A stretch of DNA of 64,000 nt, from assembly GCA_028285625.1 (NCBI GenBank), contig JANQOX010000025.1, positions 456,461-520,460 on the forward strand, read 5' to 3'. Below are positions 15,959-24,426 of this stretch, one piece after another. Position numbers and translations under genes: made by a program. The notes under the pieces were generated by a model, which did not search any database, was not told the DNA's origin, and saw only the letters and a list, made by a program, of their open reading frames with translations. The stretch is from Myxococcota bacterium (GTDB lineage Bacteria > Myxococcota_A > UBA9160 > UBA6930). Positions within the stretch are counted from its first letter, which is position 1, and each line of letters starts with the position of its first letter.

Positions 15959-17002
15959 GTGTCCGCCCCGCTCCGCCTCGCGGACTACGACTACGCGCTA
16001 CCCCGCAGCGCCATTGCCCAGGCGCCCCGCCCCCATCGCGAAGACGCGCGGCTGCTCGTGCTCGATCGCAGCACGGGCGAGTGCAGCCACGCGCACGTCC
16101 GCGACCTGCCCGACCTCCTGCAGCCCCGCGATCTGGTCGTCGCGAACGCGACGCGCGTTCGCCGTGCGCGCCTGCGGGGCACCAAGGCCAGCGGCGGACG
16201 CGCGGAAGCCCTGCTGCTCGGCCCGGCCGGAGCCCCCGATGCCTACCGTGCCCTGGTGAAGTGTCGCGGACGCCTGCGCGAGGGCCTGACGTTCCGCTTC
16301 GAACGCGCCGGTGCGGGCGCGGCCGACGCGCGGGTCGACGCGCTGGGCGCGTCCGGCGAGGTCGTGCTGCGCTTCGAGGAGGGGGCGCAGCCCTATGCCC
16401 TGGGCGAGATGCCGCTGCCCCCCTACATCGAACGTCTCGAATCCCAGGAGGACGACGACGAGCGCTACCAGACCGTCTACGCGCGCGAAGACGGGTCGGT
16501 CGCGGCGCCCACCGCGGGCCTTCACCTGAGCCGCGCACTGCTGCGCCGCCTCGATTCACGCGGGGTCGCCTTCGCCGAAGTGATCCTGCACGTGGGGGCC
16601 GGGACCTTCCGCCCGGTCGACGACGCGACGCTTGCCCGGGGGCGCCTGCACGCCGAGGCCTTCGAACTGCCCGAGGCCACGGTGGAGGCCGTCTGCAAGG
16701 CCCGGGCGCGCGGAGGCCGGGTGATCGCCGTGGGCACGACCACCACACGGGTCCTCGAGCATCGCCTCCGCGACGGTGCCCTGCAGCCGGGGCGCGGCGA
16801 GACCGAGTTGCTGATCGCGCCGGGCCACCGCTTCCAGGCCATCGACGCGCTGCTCACCAACTTCCACCTGCCGCGTTCGTCGCTGCTGCTGCTGGTGTGC
16901 GCCTTCGCCGGGCGCGAACGCGTGCTCGAAGCCTACGCCGAGGCCGTGGATCGCGGCTACCGCTTCTACTCCTACGGCGATGCCATGTTGATCCTCGGAT
17001 GA
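15959..17002 (+). CDS. queA: S-adenosylmethionine:tRNA ribosyltransferase-isomerase QueA
   Basis: QueA adds the epoxycyclopentane ring from SAM to preQ1 at wobble position 34 of GUN-reading tRNAs. The 347-residue protein shows DYDYALPRSAIAQAP at the N terminus, RDLPDLLQPRDLVVANATRV, PLPPYI, YQTVYA, GSVAAPTAGLHLS, LHVGAGTFRPV, the TTTTRVLEH stretch and FHLPRSSLLLL near the end, all family signatures. GTG at 15959 gives the correct N terminus. Its stop overlaps the ATG of tgt by 4 bp, so the two queuosine-pathway enzymes are translationally coupled. Confidence 0.97.
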   Translation: MSAPLRLADYDYALPRSAIAQAPRPHREDARLLVLDRSTGECSHAHVRDLPDLLQPRDLVVANATRVRRARLRGTKASGGRAEALLLGPAGAPDAYRALVKCRGRLREGLTFRFERAGAGAADARVDALGASGEVVLRFEEGAQPYALGEMPLPPYIERLESQEDDDERYQTVYAREDGSVAAPTAGLHLSRALLRRLDSRGVAFAEVILHVGAGTFRPVDDATLARGRLHAEAFELPEATVEAVCKARARGGRVIAVGTTTTRVLEHRLRDGALQPGRGETELLIAPGHRFQAIDALLTNFHLPRSSLLLLVCAFAGRERVLEAYAEAVDRGYRFYSYGDAMLILG

Positions 17003-18135
17003 CGGCGCCGCGCTTTCACGTCGTCGGTCGGGACGGAGCCGCCCGCACGGGTCGGCTCGAACTGGCCCACGGCACGGTGCAGACGCCGGCCTTCATGCCC
17101 GTGGCCACCTACGGAGCCGTGCGCGGGGTGAGCGCCGACGACCTTCGTGGCCTCGGCGCCGAGATGCTGCTGGCCAACACGTTCCACCTGCACGAGCGCC
17201 CCGGTGAGGAGTTGATCGCATCACTCGGGGGCCTGCACGGCTTCACCGGCTGGAGCGGGCCGTGGCTCACCGACAGCGGCGGGTTCCAGATCACCTCGCT
17301 CGCGGACCGCGTCCGCCTCGACGACGACGGCGTCACCTTCGCGTCGCCCGTCGATGGTCGGTCCCGCCGGCTCACGCCGGAGAGCACCGTCGAGATCCAG
17401 GCGGCGCTCGGATCCGACATCGCCATGGTCCTCGACGAGTGCCGTCCCGTGGCGCCCGAAGAGGCCCAGGACGCGGCGCAGCAGGCGGCGGTGGCCGCGG
17501 CGGTGGAGCGCAGCCTGCGCTGGGCCGAACGCGCGAGACGGGCCCACGACAAGCCCGAGCAGGCCTTGTTCGGGATCGTCCAGGGCGGCGTCGACCTCGA
17601 CCTGCGCCGGCACAGCGCGCGGGCCACCGCGGAGATCGGCTTCGACGGCCACGCACACGGTGGACTGGGCCTGGGCGAGGCGCCCGAGCGTCGCCTCGAG
17701 GCCATCGAGGCCGCGCACGAAGTCCTCCCGAGCGAGGCCCCTCGCTACCTCATGGGCATCGGGCGGCCCGAAGACGTGGTCCAGGCCATCGGACACGGCG
17801 TGGATCTCTTCGACTGCGTCGTGCCCACCCGCCACGGCCGTCACGGCGTGCTCTACACCTCGAGCGGCATCGTCATGATCAAGAACGCCCGCTTCGCGAG
17901 CGATCCCGACCCCATCGACGTCGACTGCGACTGCCCCACGTGCACCCACCACAGCCGGGCCTACCTGCGCCACCTGTACCGCTCCGGCGAGTCCTTGGGG
18001 GCGCGCCTGGGGTCGCTGCACAACCTGCGCTTCTACCTGCGACTGATGGCACGCGCCCGCGAGGCCATCGCGTGCGGGTCGTTCCACGCGCTCGGGGCGC
18101 AGGTGGTGGCTGCGGGGGGCGTGCGGGTGGAGTGA
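16999..18135 (+). CDS. tgt: tRNA-guanine transglycosylase (Tgt)
   Basis: Tgt exchanges G34 for preQ1 in tRNA, the step before QueA. The 378-residue protein has the general acid/nucleophile aspartates in TDSGGFQ (Asp92) and FDCVVPTR (Asp272), the GGLGLGE loop and the C-terminal zinc site CDCPTC with a distal histidine in LGSLHNLRFY. The nucleophile and RNA-binding motifs are intact and the length is normal. ATG overlaps the queA stop (ATGA). The next gene, a chemoreceptor, starts about 200 bp downstream behind its own candidate promoter. A GCGCTTT/AAAGCGC hairpin in that gap is not followed by a U-run. Confidence 0.97.
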   Translation: MTAPRFHVVGRDGAARTGRLELAHGTVQTPAFMPVATYGAVRGVSADDLRGLGAEMLLANTFHLHERPGEELIASLGGLHGFTGWSGPWLTDSGGFQITSLADRVRLDDDGVTFASPVDGRSRRLTPESTVEIQAALGSDIAMVLDECRPVAPEEAQDAAQQAAVAAAVERSLRWAERARRAHDKPEQALFGIVQGGVDLDLRRHSARATAEIGFDGHAHGGLGLGEAPERRLEAIEAAHEVLPSEAPRYLMGIGRPEDVVQAIGHGVDLFDCVVPTRHGRHGVLYTSSGIVMIKNARFASDPDPIDVDCDCPTCTHHSRAYLRHLYRSGESLGARLGSLHNLRFYLRLMARAREAIACGSFHALGAQVVAAGGVRVE

Positions 18136-18265
18136 GCGCTCGTCGCCGCCGCTCGGCACCGGCCTCGACGGGGGTCGGCGGCGGCCCGATGGCCGCTTCG
18201 TCACCGGATCCGCCCTGGCCTCAGGTCCGGGGTGCGACCAGGGGACCCAAATCCCTGCTTATCAA

Positions 18266-18302
18266 GCGCTTTCCTAAAGCGCAGGGCCGCACTCGCCGAT
18301 CC
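18266..18302 (+). promoter_or_regulatory. Hairpin and candidate FliA (sigma-28) promoter before the chemoreceptor
   Basis: A perfect GCGCTTT-CCT-AAAGCGC dyad (18266-18282) overlaps a possible sigma-28 promoter: TAAAGCGC at 18275-18282, 12 nt, then GCCGATCC at 18295-18302. Against the flagellar consensus TAAAGTTT-N11-GCCGATAA this is 5/8 and 6/8 with a spacer one base too long. The ATG of the chemoreceptor is 34 nt downstream, a sensible leader. Confidence 0.4.
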
Positions 18303-18336
18303 ACCTGGGGCGTTGTCCTGGGGAGCATGGCGAGCG

Positions 18337-20082
18337 ATGAAAGCCCGACCGGAAGACCGACTCGAGACCCGACCGCAGGCTGCCGTGCCGGGAGATCGCC
18401 GTGGCGCGGCCCTGCTGGCCGCGACCGCAGCACTGCCGACGACCCTGGGCGCAGGGCTTCTTTGGGCCGGTGCGCCGAGCATCGCCGCGGCTACCGCTTC
18501 GGGGTTCGCCGCAGCTGCATGTGGGCTCGCCCTGTCGCGCCACCTCGCCGCGCGACGCGCGCGCTCGGCACGGCTGCTCGCGTGGCTCGGCTCGATCGGT
18601 CGTGGCGGCGACGTCGGAGTGCTAGACGAGTCGGACCGGGCGTGGCTCGGTGAGCACGGCGAAGGCCTCGACGAACTGCTCGAGACGCGACGCCGCTTCG
18701 ATCGGATCCGCGTCGAGGTGCGCGACCGCCTGCGCGACGCCCCCGAGCGCGTGCTGGCGGCGCTGCGCGAGATCGAGTCCGGACGCGACCTCACCGAGGA
18801 GACCGTCGAAGAGACGGCCTCGCTGCTCGCCAACATCAACACCTCGATCAAGGGCATCAACGCCGAGGTGGACAGCCTCTCGCGCGCCACCGAAGAGGCT
18901 TCCTCGTCGATTCTGGAGATGGGAAGTGCCATCGACGAGGTCGCGCGCAGTGCCGGATCGCTTCACGACTCGGTGGACGCTTCGACCTCTTCGATCCACG
19001 AGATCAGCGCCAGCATCAAGCAGGTGGCCGAGAGCACCGACGCCGTGCAGGGCATGGCCGAGGAGTCGGCCGCAGCCATGGTGCAGATGGACCGGGCCAT
19101 CCAGGAGGTGGGTCAACACGTGGGCGAGGCGTCGGAGCTCTCCGAGCAGGTGAGCCAGGGCGCCCAGGAAGGCTCGAAGGCGGTTCACGCCACCATCGAC
19201 GGGATCGAGGAGATCCGGACGCAGACGCGCAAGTCGCGCGAGGTGCTCGAGCGCCTGGCCGGCCGAATCGCAGAGATCGGCGAGATCGTCGACGTGATCG
19301 GCAGCATCAACGACGAGACCAACCTGCTGTCGCTGAACGCGGCGATCATCGCCGCGCAAGCCGGCGAGCAGGGCAAGGCCTTCGCCGTGGTGGCCAACCA
19401 CGTGAAGACCCTGGCCCAGCGTACCGCCGGGAGCACCAAGGAGATCGAGGCCCTGATCGCCGCCGTGCAGGAGGAGTCGAGCAATGCCGTCGCCGCCATG
19501 GGCGCCGGCATCGAAGCCGTCGAGACCGGCGTCACGCGCTCACGCCATGCCGGCGACGAGCTCGCGCGCATCCGCGACCTGGCCGGCGAATCGAGCTCGC
19601 GGGTCGCGGAGATCGCTCGCGCCACCGGCGAGCAGACGCGCAACTCGAAGCACGTGGCCGAGGCGGCCCAGCGCACGTCGTCGATGGTGCAGCAGATCAC
19701 CCAGGCAGTGGGCGAGCAGTCCAATGCCAGCGAGGCGATGCTGAAGAACGCCGAGAGTGCCCTCGAGCTCTGCCGTCAGGTGCACCGTTCCACCGAGGAG
19801 CAGCGCGAGAGCGGCCGCTTCATCACCGCCAGCATCAGCTCGATCACGGACATGATCCGCTCCATCCAGCGCAACACCGAGTCTCACGGGGCCGCCAGCG
19901 AGGCCGTGTCGGACGCCGTGGGCCGCATCCTCGAGATCGCGGGCACGTCGGGCGCCAACGTCCCGCTCGTGGTCGAGGCGATCGGAACCCTGCAGCAGGA
20001 GGCCGCTCGGTTGCTCGGCGATGGCGACGAGGCCACGACCGATCCGGGCGTGGACGAGACGTCCGAGGCCGGCGCCGCCTAG
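18337..20082 (+). CDS. Methyl-accepting chemotaxis protein without a periplasmic sensor
   Basis: A 581-residue chemoreceptor. Two hydrophobic segments (about residues 24-43 and 46-66) form a tight membrane hairpin with almost no periplasmic loop. The rest is a long helical signalling domain with the conserved hairpin tip, DVIGSINDETNLLSLNAA followed by IAAQAGEQGKAFAVVA, which docks CheA and CheW. It therefore probably senses a membrane or cytoplasmic state, or acts through a partner. No CheR-binding pentapeptide is seen at the C terminus and no che genes are nearby. The ATG at 18337 is chosen over an upstream in-frame start that would add 35 residues across the hairpin/promoter region. Its stop overlaps the convergent ROK kinase stop in CTAG. 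Confidence 0.9.
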   Translation: MKARPEDRLETRPQAAVPGDRRGAALLAATAALPTTLGAGLLWAGAPSIAAATASGFAAAACGLALSRHLAARRARSARLLAWLGSIGRGGDVGVLDESDRAWLGEHGEGLDELLETRRRFDRIRVEVRDRLRDAPERVLAALREIESGRDLTEETVEETASLLANINTSIKGINAEVDSLSRATEEASSSILEMGSAIDEVARSAGSLHDSVDASTSSIHEISASIKQVAESTDAVQGMAEESAAAMVQMDRAIQEVGQHVGEASELSEQVSQGAQEGSKAVHATIDGIEEIRTQTRKSREVLERLAGRIAEIGEIVDVIGSINDETNLLSLNAAIIAAQAGEQGKAFAVVANHVKTLAQRTAGSTKEIEALIAAVQEESSNAVAAMGAGIEAVETGVTRSRHAGDELARIRDLAGESSSRVAEIARATGEQTRNSKHVAEAAQRTSSMVQQITQAVGEQSNASEAMLKNAESALELCRQVHRSTEEQRESGRFITASISSITDMIRSIQRNTESHGAASEAVSDAVGRILEIAGTSGANVPLVVEAIGTLQQEAARLLGDGDEATTDPGVDETSEAGAA

Positions 20083-21026
20083 CGCGTCGCCTCGAGCGCG
20101 ACCGAGATGCCCGCAAGGTCGGCGAGCCGGTCTTCGAGGGCCGCCGGCACGATTGCGAGGTCCTGGCCCAGAAAGTCCCAGACGTGCGCGCGCACGCGCT
20201 CGCGCACCGGGCCCAGACAGAGTGTCTCCCCCGCTGCGCGTGCGATGGTGCCGAGCACGAACACGTCGGGCGCCAGCGTGAAGGTCAGGATCACGAGTAG
20301 CCGCGCCAGGTAGTCGTTGAAGCGCTCGAACTCGGCCAGCGCGAAGGCATCGCCCTCTTTCGCGGCCGCCACGACGTGCTCGGGCCGGGGCTCGCCCGCC
20401 GCGAGCGCGGCGACCCGGCTGTCGGCGGGCGTCACCGCAGCCAACCGGCGTGTCCACGCGGCACCACCGATGTAGGCCTCCACACACCCCGCAAGGCCAC
20501 ACGCACACGGCTCGCCCTCCCAGACGATGGGCAGGTGCCCGACCTCTCCGGCCGCGCTGGCCCGCCCGGCATGCACGCGCCCGCCGAGCACCAGCCCGCC
20601 GCCGATTCCCGTCGACATCGTCAGGTAGACCAGGCTGTCCGTGCCCTGGCCGGCGCCGAACTGCCACTCGGCCAGCGCTGCGGCGTTCGCATCGTTCTCG
20701 ATGGTGACCGGCCGGCCGAGCGCCGCCTGCAGCACGTCGCGCACCGGCGCGCGGTCCCAGCCCGGAAGGTTGGGCGGGTTCAGCACCAGCCCCCGCTCGG
20801 TGTCCAGGGGGCCCGGGACCGACACGCCGACCGCCGCGACGTCCTCGAGGCGGTGGCCGCTCTCCTCGACCAGGGACCGCACGTCGGCGGCCATGCGCTC
20901 GAGATCCCGCACAGGGTCCCCGGACGCCTCGGTGGGCCGACGCCGGCTGTCCAACACCTGGCCCGACGCGTCTCCCAGCGCACAGGCCACCTTGGTCCCG
21001 CCGACGTCGATCCCGAGCAGCAGCAT
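20079..21026 (-). CDS. ROK-family sugar kinase (glucokinase-like)
   Basis: A 315-residue ROK-family kinase. The phosphate-binding motif GIDVGGTKVACAL is at the N terminus, ENDANAAALAEW carries the catalytic-region Asn-Asp, STGIGGGLVLGG follows, and the ROK zinc motif GHLPIVW plus CACGLAGCVEAY is intact. Glucokinase is the most common activity for stand-alone ROK proteins without a DNA-binding domain, but N-acylhexosamine kinases look alike, so the sugar is not certain. There is no N-terminal HTH, so it is not a ROK repressor. It converges on the chemoreceptor gene with overlapping stops and is divergent from a lipoprotein gene 128 bp away. Confidence 0.9.
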   Translation of the reverse strand: MLLLGIDVGGTKVACALGDASGQVLDSRRRPTEASGDPVRDLERMAADVRSLVEESGHRLEDVAAVGVSVPGPLDTERGLVLNPPNLPGWDRAPVRDVLQAALGRPVTIENDANAAALAEWQFGAGQGTDSLVYLTMSTGIGGGLVLGGRVHAGRASAAGEVGHLPIVWEGEPCACGLAGCVEAYIGGAAWTRRLAAVTPADSRVAALAAGEPRPEHVVAAAKEGDAFALAEFERFNDYLARLLVILTFTLAPDVFVLGTIARAAGETLCLGPVRERVRAHVWDFLGQDLAIVPAALEDRLADLAGISVALEATR

Positions 21027-21154
21027 GGCGGCAGAGCCTAGTGCTTCCGCACCGGCCCGGCCGGGTCCGTCTCAAGTCTCACTGCCGGGATTTCGATACG
21101 GGATACGGCCGCCGGACCCGCTGATTGCGTACGTCCTGCCGGCCGGAGGGGAAC

Positions 21155-21673
21155 ATGCCGAAGCGATCGCTGCGCCACCCGTCGGGTGCCCGCACCCGGA
21201 CCACCTTGTCTCATCACCGAGCCGACGCGCCGGGCCGACGCGTCTCACGCGCACTGGCCGCGCTCGCCGTCGCGGGGGCCGCGCTGCTCTCGCTCGGCTG
21301 CGAGACGCTCATGGCCATGGATCGCAAGGACGACTTCGAGGTCGCCCAGAACTACTTCACGCAGTACGTGCGCTACGGACGCATCTCGCACGCTGCGATC
21401 TACGTCGATCCCGACCAGCGGAGCGCCTTCCTGAGCCTGGAGCCGGACCTCACGAACCTGCGCTTCACCGACTACGACAAGGTCCACGTGGACATGGACG
21501 ACGAGGCCAAGGAGGTCACCGTCACCATGCGCTTCAGCGGGTACATCCAGCCCGAGATGATCGAGCGTCACGTCGACTTCGAGCAGACCTGGCGCCACGA
21601 CGAGGAGGAAGGCTGGGTCGTCCGCCTCGAGATCGACAAGATCCGCCGGGTACTGTCCGGCGAGAAGCCGTAG
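21155..21673 (+). CDS. Small lipoprotein, unknown
   Basis: A 172-residue predicted lipoprotein: a long basic N terminus, a hydrophobic core and the lipobox SLGC at about residues 43-46 (AALLSLGCET). The mature domain of about 125 residues has one continuous alpha/beta pattern with VAQNYFTQYVRYGR, YVDPDQRSAFL and VTVTMRFSGYIQ, somewhat like small NTF2-type or lipoprotein folds. I do not recognise a named family. The ATG at 21155 has GGAGGGG 3 nt upstream. It is followed 7 bp later by a REC-PilZ protein and then an exported coiled-coil protein, probably one operon. The trio may link a second-messenger or phosphorelay signal to the envelope. Confidence 0.75.
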   Translation: MPKRSLRHPSGARTRTTLSHHRADAPGRRVSRALAALAVAGAALLSLGCETLMAMDRKDDFEVAQNYFTQYVRYGRISHAAIYVDPDQRSAFLSLEPDLTNLRFTDYDKVHVDMDDEAKEVTVTMRFSGYIQPEMIERHVDFEQTWRHDEEEGWVVRLEIDKIRRVLSGEKP

Positions 21674-21680
21674 GCCGGCC

Positions 21681-22409
21681 ATGGACGAGCGACCCACGTT
21701 CCTCGTGGTGGACGATGCTCCCCTCTTCCGCGAGCTCGAGTCCCACTTTCTCGCCCGGTACGGACGCGTGATCACCGCCGAGAGCGGTGGCGAGGCGCTC
21801 GAACGGGTGCGGACCGACCACCCCGACGTCGTCGTACTGGACATGACGCTGCCCGACCTCGACGGCAGCCTGGTCTGCTGCGAGATCCGTAGCGACGCGG
21901 CCACGCGCGAGACGCCCGTGGTGGTCGTGGGCTGCGGCGATGCGGCCGAGCACGCCCGCGCCATCCATGCAGGCGCGTCCGACGTGTTGATGAAGCCGCT
22001 CTCGCGCCGCGAGCTGATCGGGGCGGTAAGGCGCTTCGTCGCCAGCGACCGCCCGACGGGCCTTCCCCGGGTCCCGCTCGACACGCCGGTGCGCGTCGAA
22101 AGCGACGGTGAGGGCCGCCTGGCCCTGTGCCGCAACCTCTCGCGAGGGGGCATGTTTCTCGAGACGAAGTTCGAGCCACAGACCGACGAAGTGCGGCTCT
22201 CGTTCCAGCTGCCCGAGTGCGGGACCGGCCGCCTGGCCACCAGCGCCCGCATCGTATGGAGGCGCCCCGCCGCGCCCGGTGTGCATCCCGGCATGGGCGT
22301 GCGCTTTCTCGCCCTGGATCGAGACTGCGCCCAGGAACTCGATGCGTTCGTCCACGAGCGCTACGTCCCGGCGGCTCCCGCTGCCGAAGCAGGAGGTGCT
22401 GCCCTGTGA
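21681..22409 (+). CDS. Response-regulator receiver fused to PilZ domain
   Basis: The 242-residue protein has an N-terminal CheY-like receiver (about 1-120) with acidic pocket Asp11-Asp12, phosphoacceptor Asp54 in VVLDMTLPDLDG and Lys105 in LMKPLS. A C-terminal PilZ domain (about 128-230) has PRVPLDTPVRV and NLSRGGMFLE, the NxSxGG-type motif that contacts c-di-GMP. The upstream Arg pair of the canonical RxxxR is only partly recognisable (RVPLDTPVR), so nucleotide binding is probable but unproven. Such fusions join phosphorelay and c-di-GMP signals to motility or surface behaviour. It sits in a three-gene operon and its stop overlaps the next gene's GTG by 4 bp. Confidence 0.88.
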   Translation: MDERPTFLVVDDAPLFRELESHFLARYGRVITAESGGEALERVRTDHPDVVVLDMTLPDLDGSLVCCEIRSDAATRETPVVVVGCGDAAEHARAIHAGASDVLMKPLSRRELIGAVRRFVASDRPTGLPRVPLDTPVRVESDGEGRLALCRNLSRGGMFLETKFEPQTDEVRLSFQLPECGTGRLATSARIVWRRPAAPGVHPGMGVRFLALDRDCAQELDAFVHERYVPAAPAAEAGGAAL

Positions 22410-22783
22410 GCGTCCGAACCCCGTGGCCCGCAATCTTCCTGGCCCTGCTGGCCGCCGCGGTGGTGGGCGCAGCTACCCTGCCCGTTCTGGCCCAGCCGCC
22501 CGCAGCCCAGGCCGAGGTGGACGAATCCGTCTGGGTGCAGCGCCTCGAGGCCGGTCGCCAGCGCGTCGAGGTGGCTCGAGCCCGGGTCGAGCAGTCCGAT
22601 GCCGCCTACGGCAAGGGCCGACAGCGCAATCAGCGAGGCGAGCGACGATCCGAGGCCGTGAGCGCGCGCGAAGAGGCCGCACGCGAACTCGAGGCGGCGG
22701 AAGCGGCGTGGCCGAAGTTGCTCGAAGAAGCGCGGCGCGCCGGCGTATCGCCGGGCGCGCTACGCCCCTTCGAGTCTCCGTAG
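22406..22783 (+). CDS. Small exported coiled-coil protein
   Basis: A 125-residue protein with an N-terminal signal peptide (PAIFLALLAAAVVGAATLPV core, then AQPPAAQA) and a mature part that is almost entirely charged helix, probably a coiled coil (VEVARARVEQSDAAYGKGR and EEAARELEAAEAAW). The GTG at 22406 overlaps the stop of the REC-PilZ gene (GTGA) and AGGAGG lies 9 nt upstream. I do not recognise a family. Genetic coupling to the REC-PilZ protein suggests a periplasmic partner in the same process. Confidence 0.72.
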   Translation: MSVRTPWPAIFLALLAAAVVGAATLPVLAQPPAAQAEVDESVWVQRLEAGRQRVEVARARVEQSDAAYGKGRQRNQRGERRSEAVSAREEAARELEAAEAAWPKLLEEARRAGVSPGALRPFESP

Positions 22784-22824
22784 TCCGCGGGCCGCCGCGA
22801 CCCTCGGCCGATCCGTTCCGCCGC

Positions 22825-23415
22825 TCAGCGGATGAGCTCGGCCTCGTCGACCCAGTCGCTGGGCGAGCCCTGGTTCGACTGCGCCGGTCGCACCACCATC
22901 AGCACGTCGTCGCCGCGCCGGACCACGGTGTCGTGGATGGTGAAGTTGCTGCCGTCGCGCCTCACCCGGATCTCTTCGACGATGAGCGGGCCGTTGGCCG
23001 CCGAGCCCGTGTCGGTGGGCACCCGGATCGACGTGTTGCCGTTGACCTGGACCAGCGCTGCGGGCGACTCGGTCGCCGGTGCACCGGCGGGCGGTGCGGC
23101 CGACACTGCCGGCAGCGGCGCCGCGATCGGTGCCGAGAACGGCGCCGGTCCCGCTGCAGGCTGGGGCGTTTCGGCCGGGGTGAATCGGGCGTAGCCGTCG
23201 AGACCGCCCGTCTCGATCCGCGTCGCCCCCGCGCGATGACGCGCCGGAATCCGATCCAGTTCGTCCGTGTACGAGATGGAGCCATCGTCGCCCACCCACT
23301 TGTAGAGCGTGGCGGCGCCGGCCGGCATCCCCAGGCCCAGGCTGGCAGCCAGCGCCAGGCTGGTGGTCCCCCGGGCGATCCATCGATGAATGCTGTGCTT
23401 GTCGAGCTTCCGCAT
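22825..23415 (-). CDS. Exported DUF4124-domain protein
   Basis: A 196-residue protein with a signal peptide (about residues 1-34, ending GMPAGA) followed directly by a DUF4124 domain, LYKWVGDDGSISYTDELDRI, a short envelope module common in proteobacteria. A Pro/Ala-rich linker (about 80-120) leads to a C-terminal strand-rich part (VQVNGNTSIRVPTDTG and DGSNFTIHDTVVRRGDD). The ATG at 23415 has GGGAGG 8 nt upstream. DUF4124 proteins have no assigned biochemical role. It converges on the REC-PilZ operon and is divergent from the tRNA-fMet gene. Confidence 0.85.
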   Translation of the reverse strand: MRKLDKHSIHRWIARGTTSLALAASLGLGMPAGAATLYKWVGDDGSISYTDELDRIPARHRAGATRIETGGLDGYARFTPAETPQPAAGPAPFSAPIAAPLPAVSAAPPAGAPATESPAALVQVNGNTSIRVPTDTGSAANGPLIVEEIRVRRDGSNFTIHDTVVRRGDDVLMVVRPAQSNQGSPSDWVDEAELIR

Positions 23416-23575
23416 GGGTTCGACCTCCCGAGCGTGTGTGTCCCCGCCATGACGGAAAGTGTCACCGCGGTGCCGCAACTGCGCGTGCAGGAAGCCCCGG
23501 TGTCGCGCAGCCCGCACGCAGCTGGACCCGCGAAGCGCACAGCCCGCTTGGGGAAAGGCCGCTCGGAGGCCAGCG

Positions 23576-23603
23576 TTGACGCCCCCCGCCCCGGCGCTAA
23601 GGT
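23576..23603 (+). promoter_or_regulatory. Promoter of the initiator tRNA gene
   Basis: TTGACG (23576-23581) and TAAGGT (23598-23603) are separated by 16 nt and lie 18 nt before the tRNA 5' end. Five of six -35 bases and four of six -10 bases fit sigma-70, and the spacer is very GC-rich. This is a plausible stand-alone tRNA promoter. Confidence 0.6.
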
Positions 23604-23621
23604 CCGTCTCCCAGATCTTGC

Positions 23622-23698
<77 letters not shown>

Positions 23699-23702
23699 AT
23701 CT

Positions 23703-23744
23703 CGTCGCCCGGGTGCCCTAGGGCCCCCGGGCGACGCGCATTTT
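23703..23744 (+). terminator. Intrinsic terminator after tRNA-fMet
   Basis: A perfect 11-bp stem, CGTCGCCCGGG (23703-23713) with CCCGGGCGACG (23726-23736), encloses a further GCCC-TA-GGGC dyad and is followed by CGCATTTT. It starts 5 nt after the tRNA CCA. The U-run is short, but the stem is very strong. Confidence 0.8.
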
Positions 23745-23851
23745 GGGTGTCGCGTCGCCGGCGAGCGCCCGCTCGACCCGCCGGGCCAGGTCGCCTCGAC
23801 CCCGGGCCGGGGGTCCGTAAGAATCGGCGTGGCGAACCCGAGGAGAGCCCC

Positions 23852-24412
23852 ATGGCCAAGCTCGATCCGACCCAGTGCATCCTCTATAGCGGTGCAGCCC
23901 AGGGAGCCGAGTCGGCCTTCGGGGCCGCCGCCGAGAAGCTCGGCATGCCCGAGGTGAACTTCACCTTCGAGGGGCACTCCGATGCGCGGCATCGCGGCAT
24001 CCGCGTGCTCACGCCCGAGGAGCTCGAGCAGGGCGACGTGAGCCTCAGCTACGTGAGCCGGCTCATGGATCGCAGCTTTCCCGATACCAAGCTCTTCAAG
24101 CGCGTGCTCCAGACGATCTGGTTCCAGGTGAACCACGGCCAGGAGATCTTCGTGGTCGGGCGCATCCTGCCCAATGGGACCGTGAAGGGCGGCACCGGCT
24201 GGGGCGCCGAGTTCGCGAAGCTCTGCAACAAGCCGCTGCACGTGTTCGACCAGGAGCAGGACGGCTGGTTCCGCTGGCGGGGAGATGCCTTCGAGCCGGA
24301 CGCGGAGCCGCGCATCCAGCACCCCCACTTCTGCGGGACGGGTACGCGCTTTCTCGACGCGAGCGGACAGGCGGCCATCGATGCCCTGTACGAGCGGAGC
24401 TTCGCGGCCTAG
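23852..24412 (+). CDS. Conserved protein, possibly SLOG/Rossmann type
   Basis: A 186-residue cytosolic protein with no signal peptide. Two motifs stand out: ILYSGAAQGAESAFGAAAE near the N terminus, resembling a Rossmann glycine turn, and GGTGWGAEFAKLCNKPLHVF at about 110-130, resembling the GxG...E..KP pattern of SLOG/lysine-decarboxylase-like nucleotide-binding proteins. A WFRWRGD stretch follows. Assignment to SLOG is tentative; I do not recognise a named family. The ATG at 23852 has AGGAGAG 5 nt upstream. It stands between the tRNA terminator and a DUF2087 protein 14 bp downstream, with which it probably forms an operon. Confidence 0.75.
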   Translation: MAKLDPTQCILYSGAAQGAESAFGAAAEKLGMPEVNFTFEGHSDARHRGIRVLTPEELEQGDVSLSYVSRLMDRSFPDTKLFKRVLQTIWFQVNHGQEIFVVGRILPNGTVKGGTGWGAEFAKLCNKPLHVFDQEQDGWFRWRGDAFEPDAEPRIQHPHFCGTGTRFLDASGQAAIDALYERSFAA

Positions 24413-24426
24413 TCCGCGCCTCCGCC

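Noticed and set aside
14136..16748. 870-codon minus-strand frame across slt, glycosidase and queA
   Set aside because: Opposes two plus-strand genes with clear motifs; no family-like sequence.
18266..18282. Intrinsic terminator of tgt
   Set aside because: The 7-bp hairpin has a 3-nt loop but no U-run; better explained as part of the downstream regulatory region.
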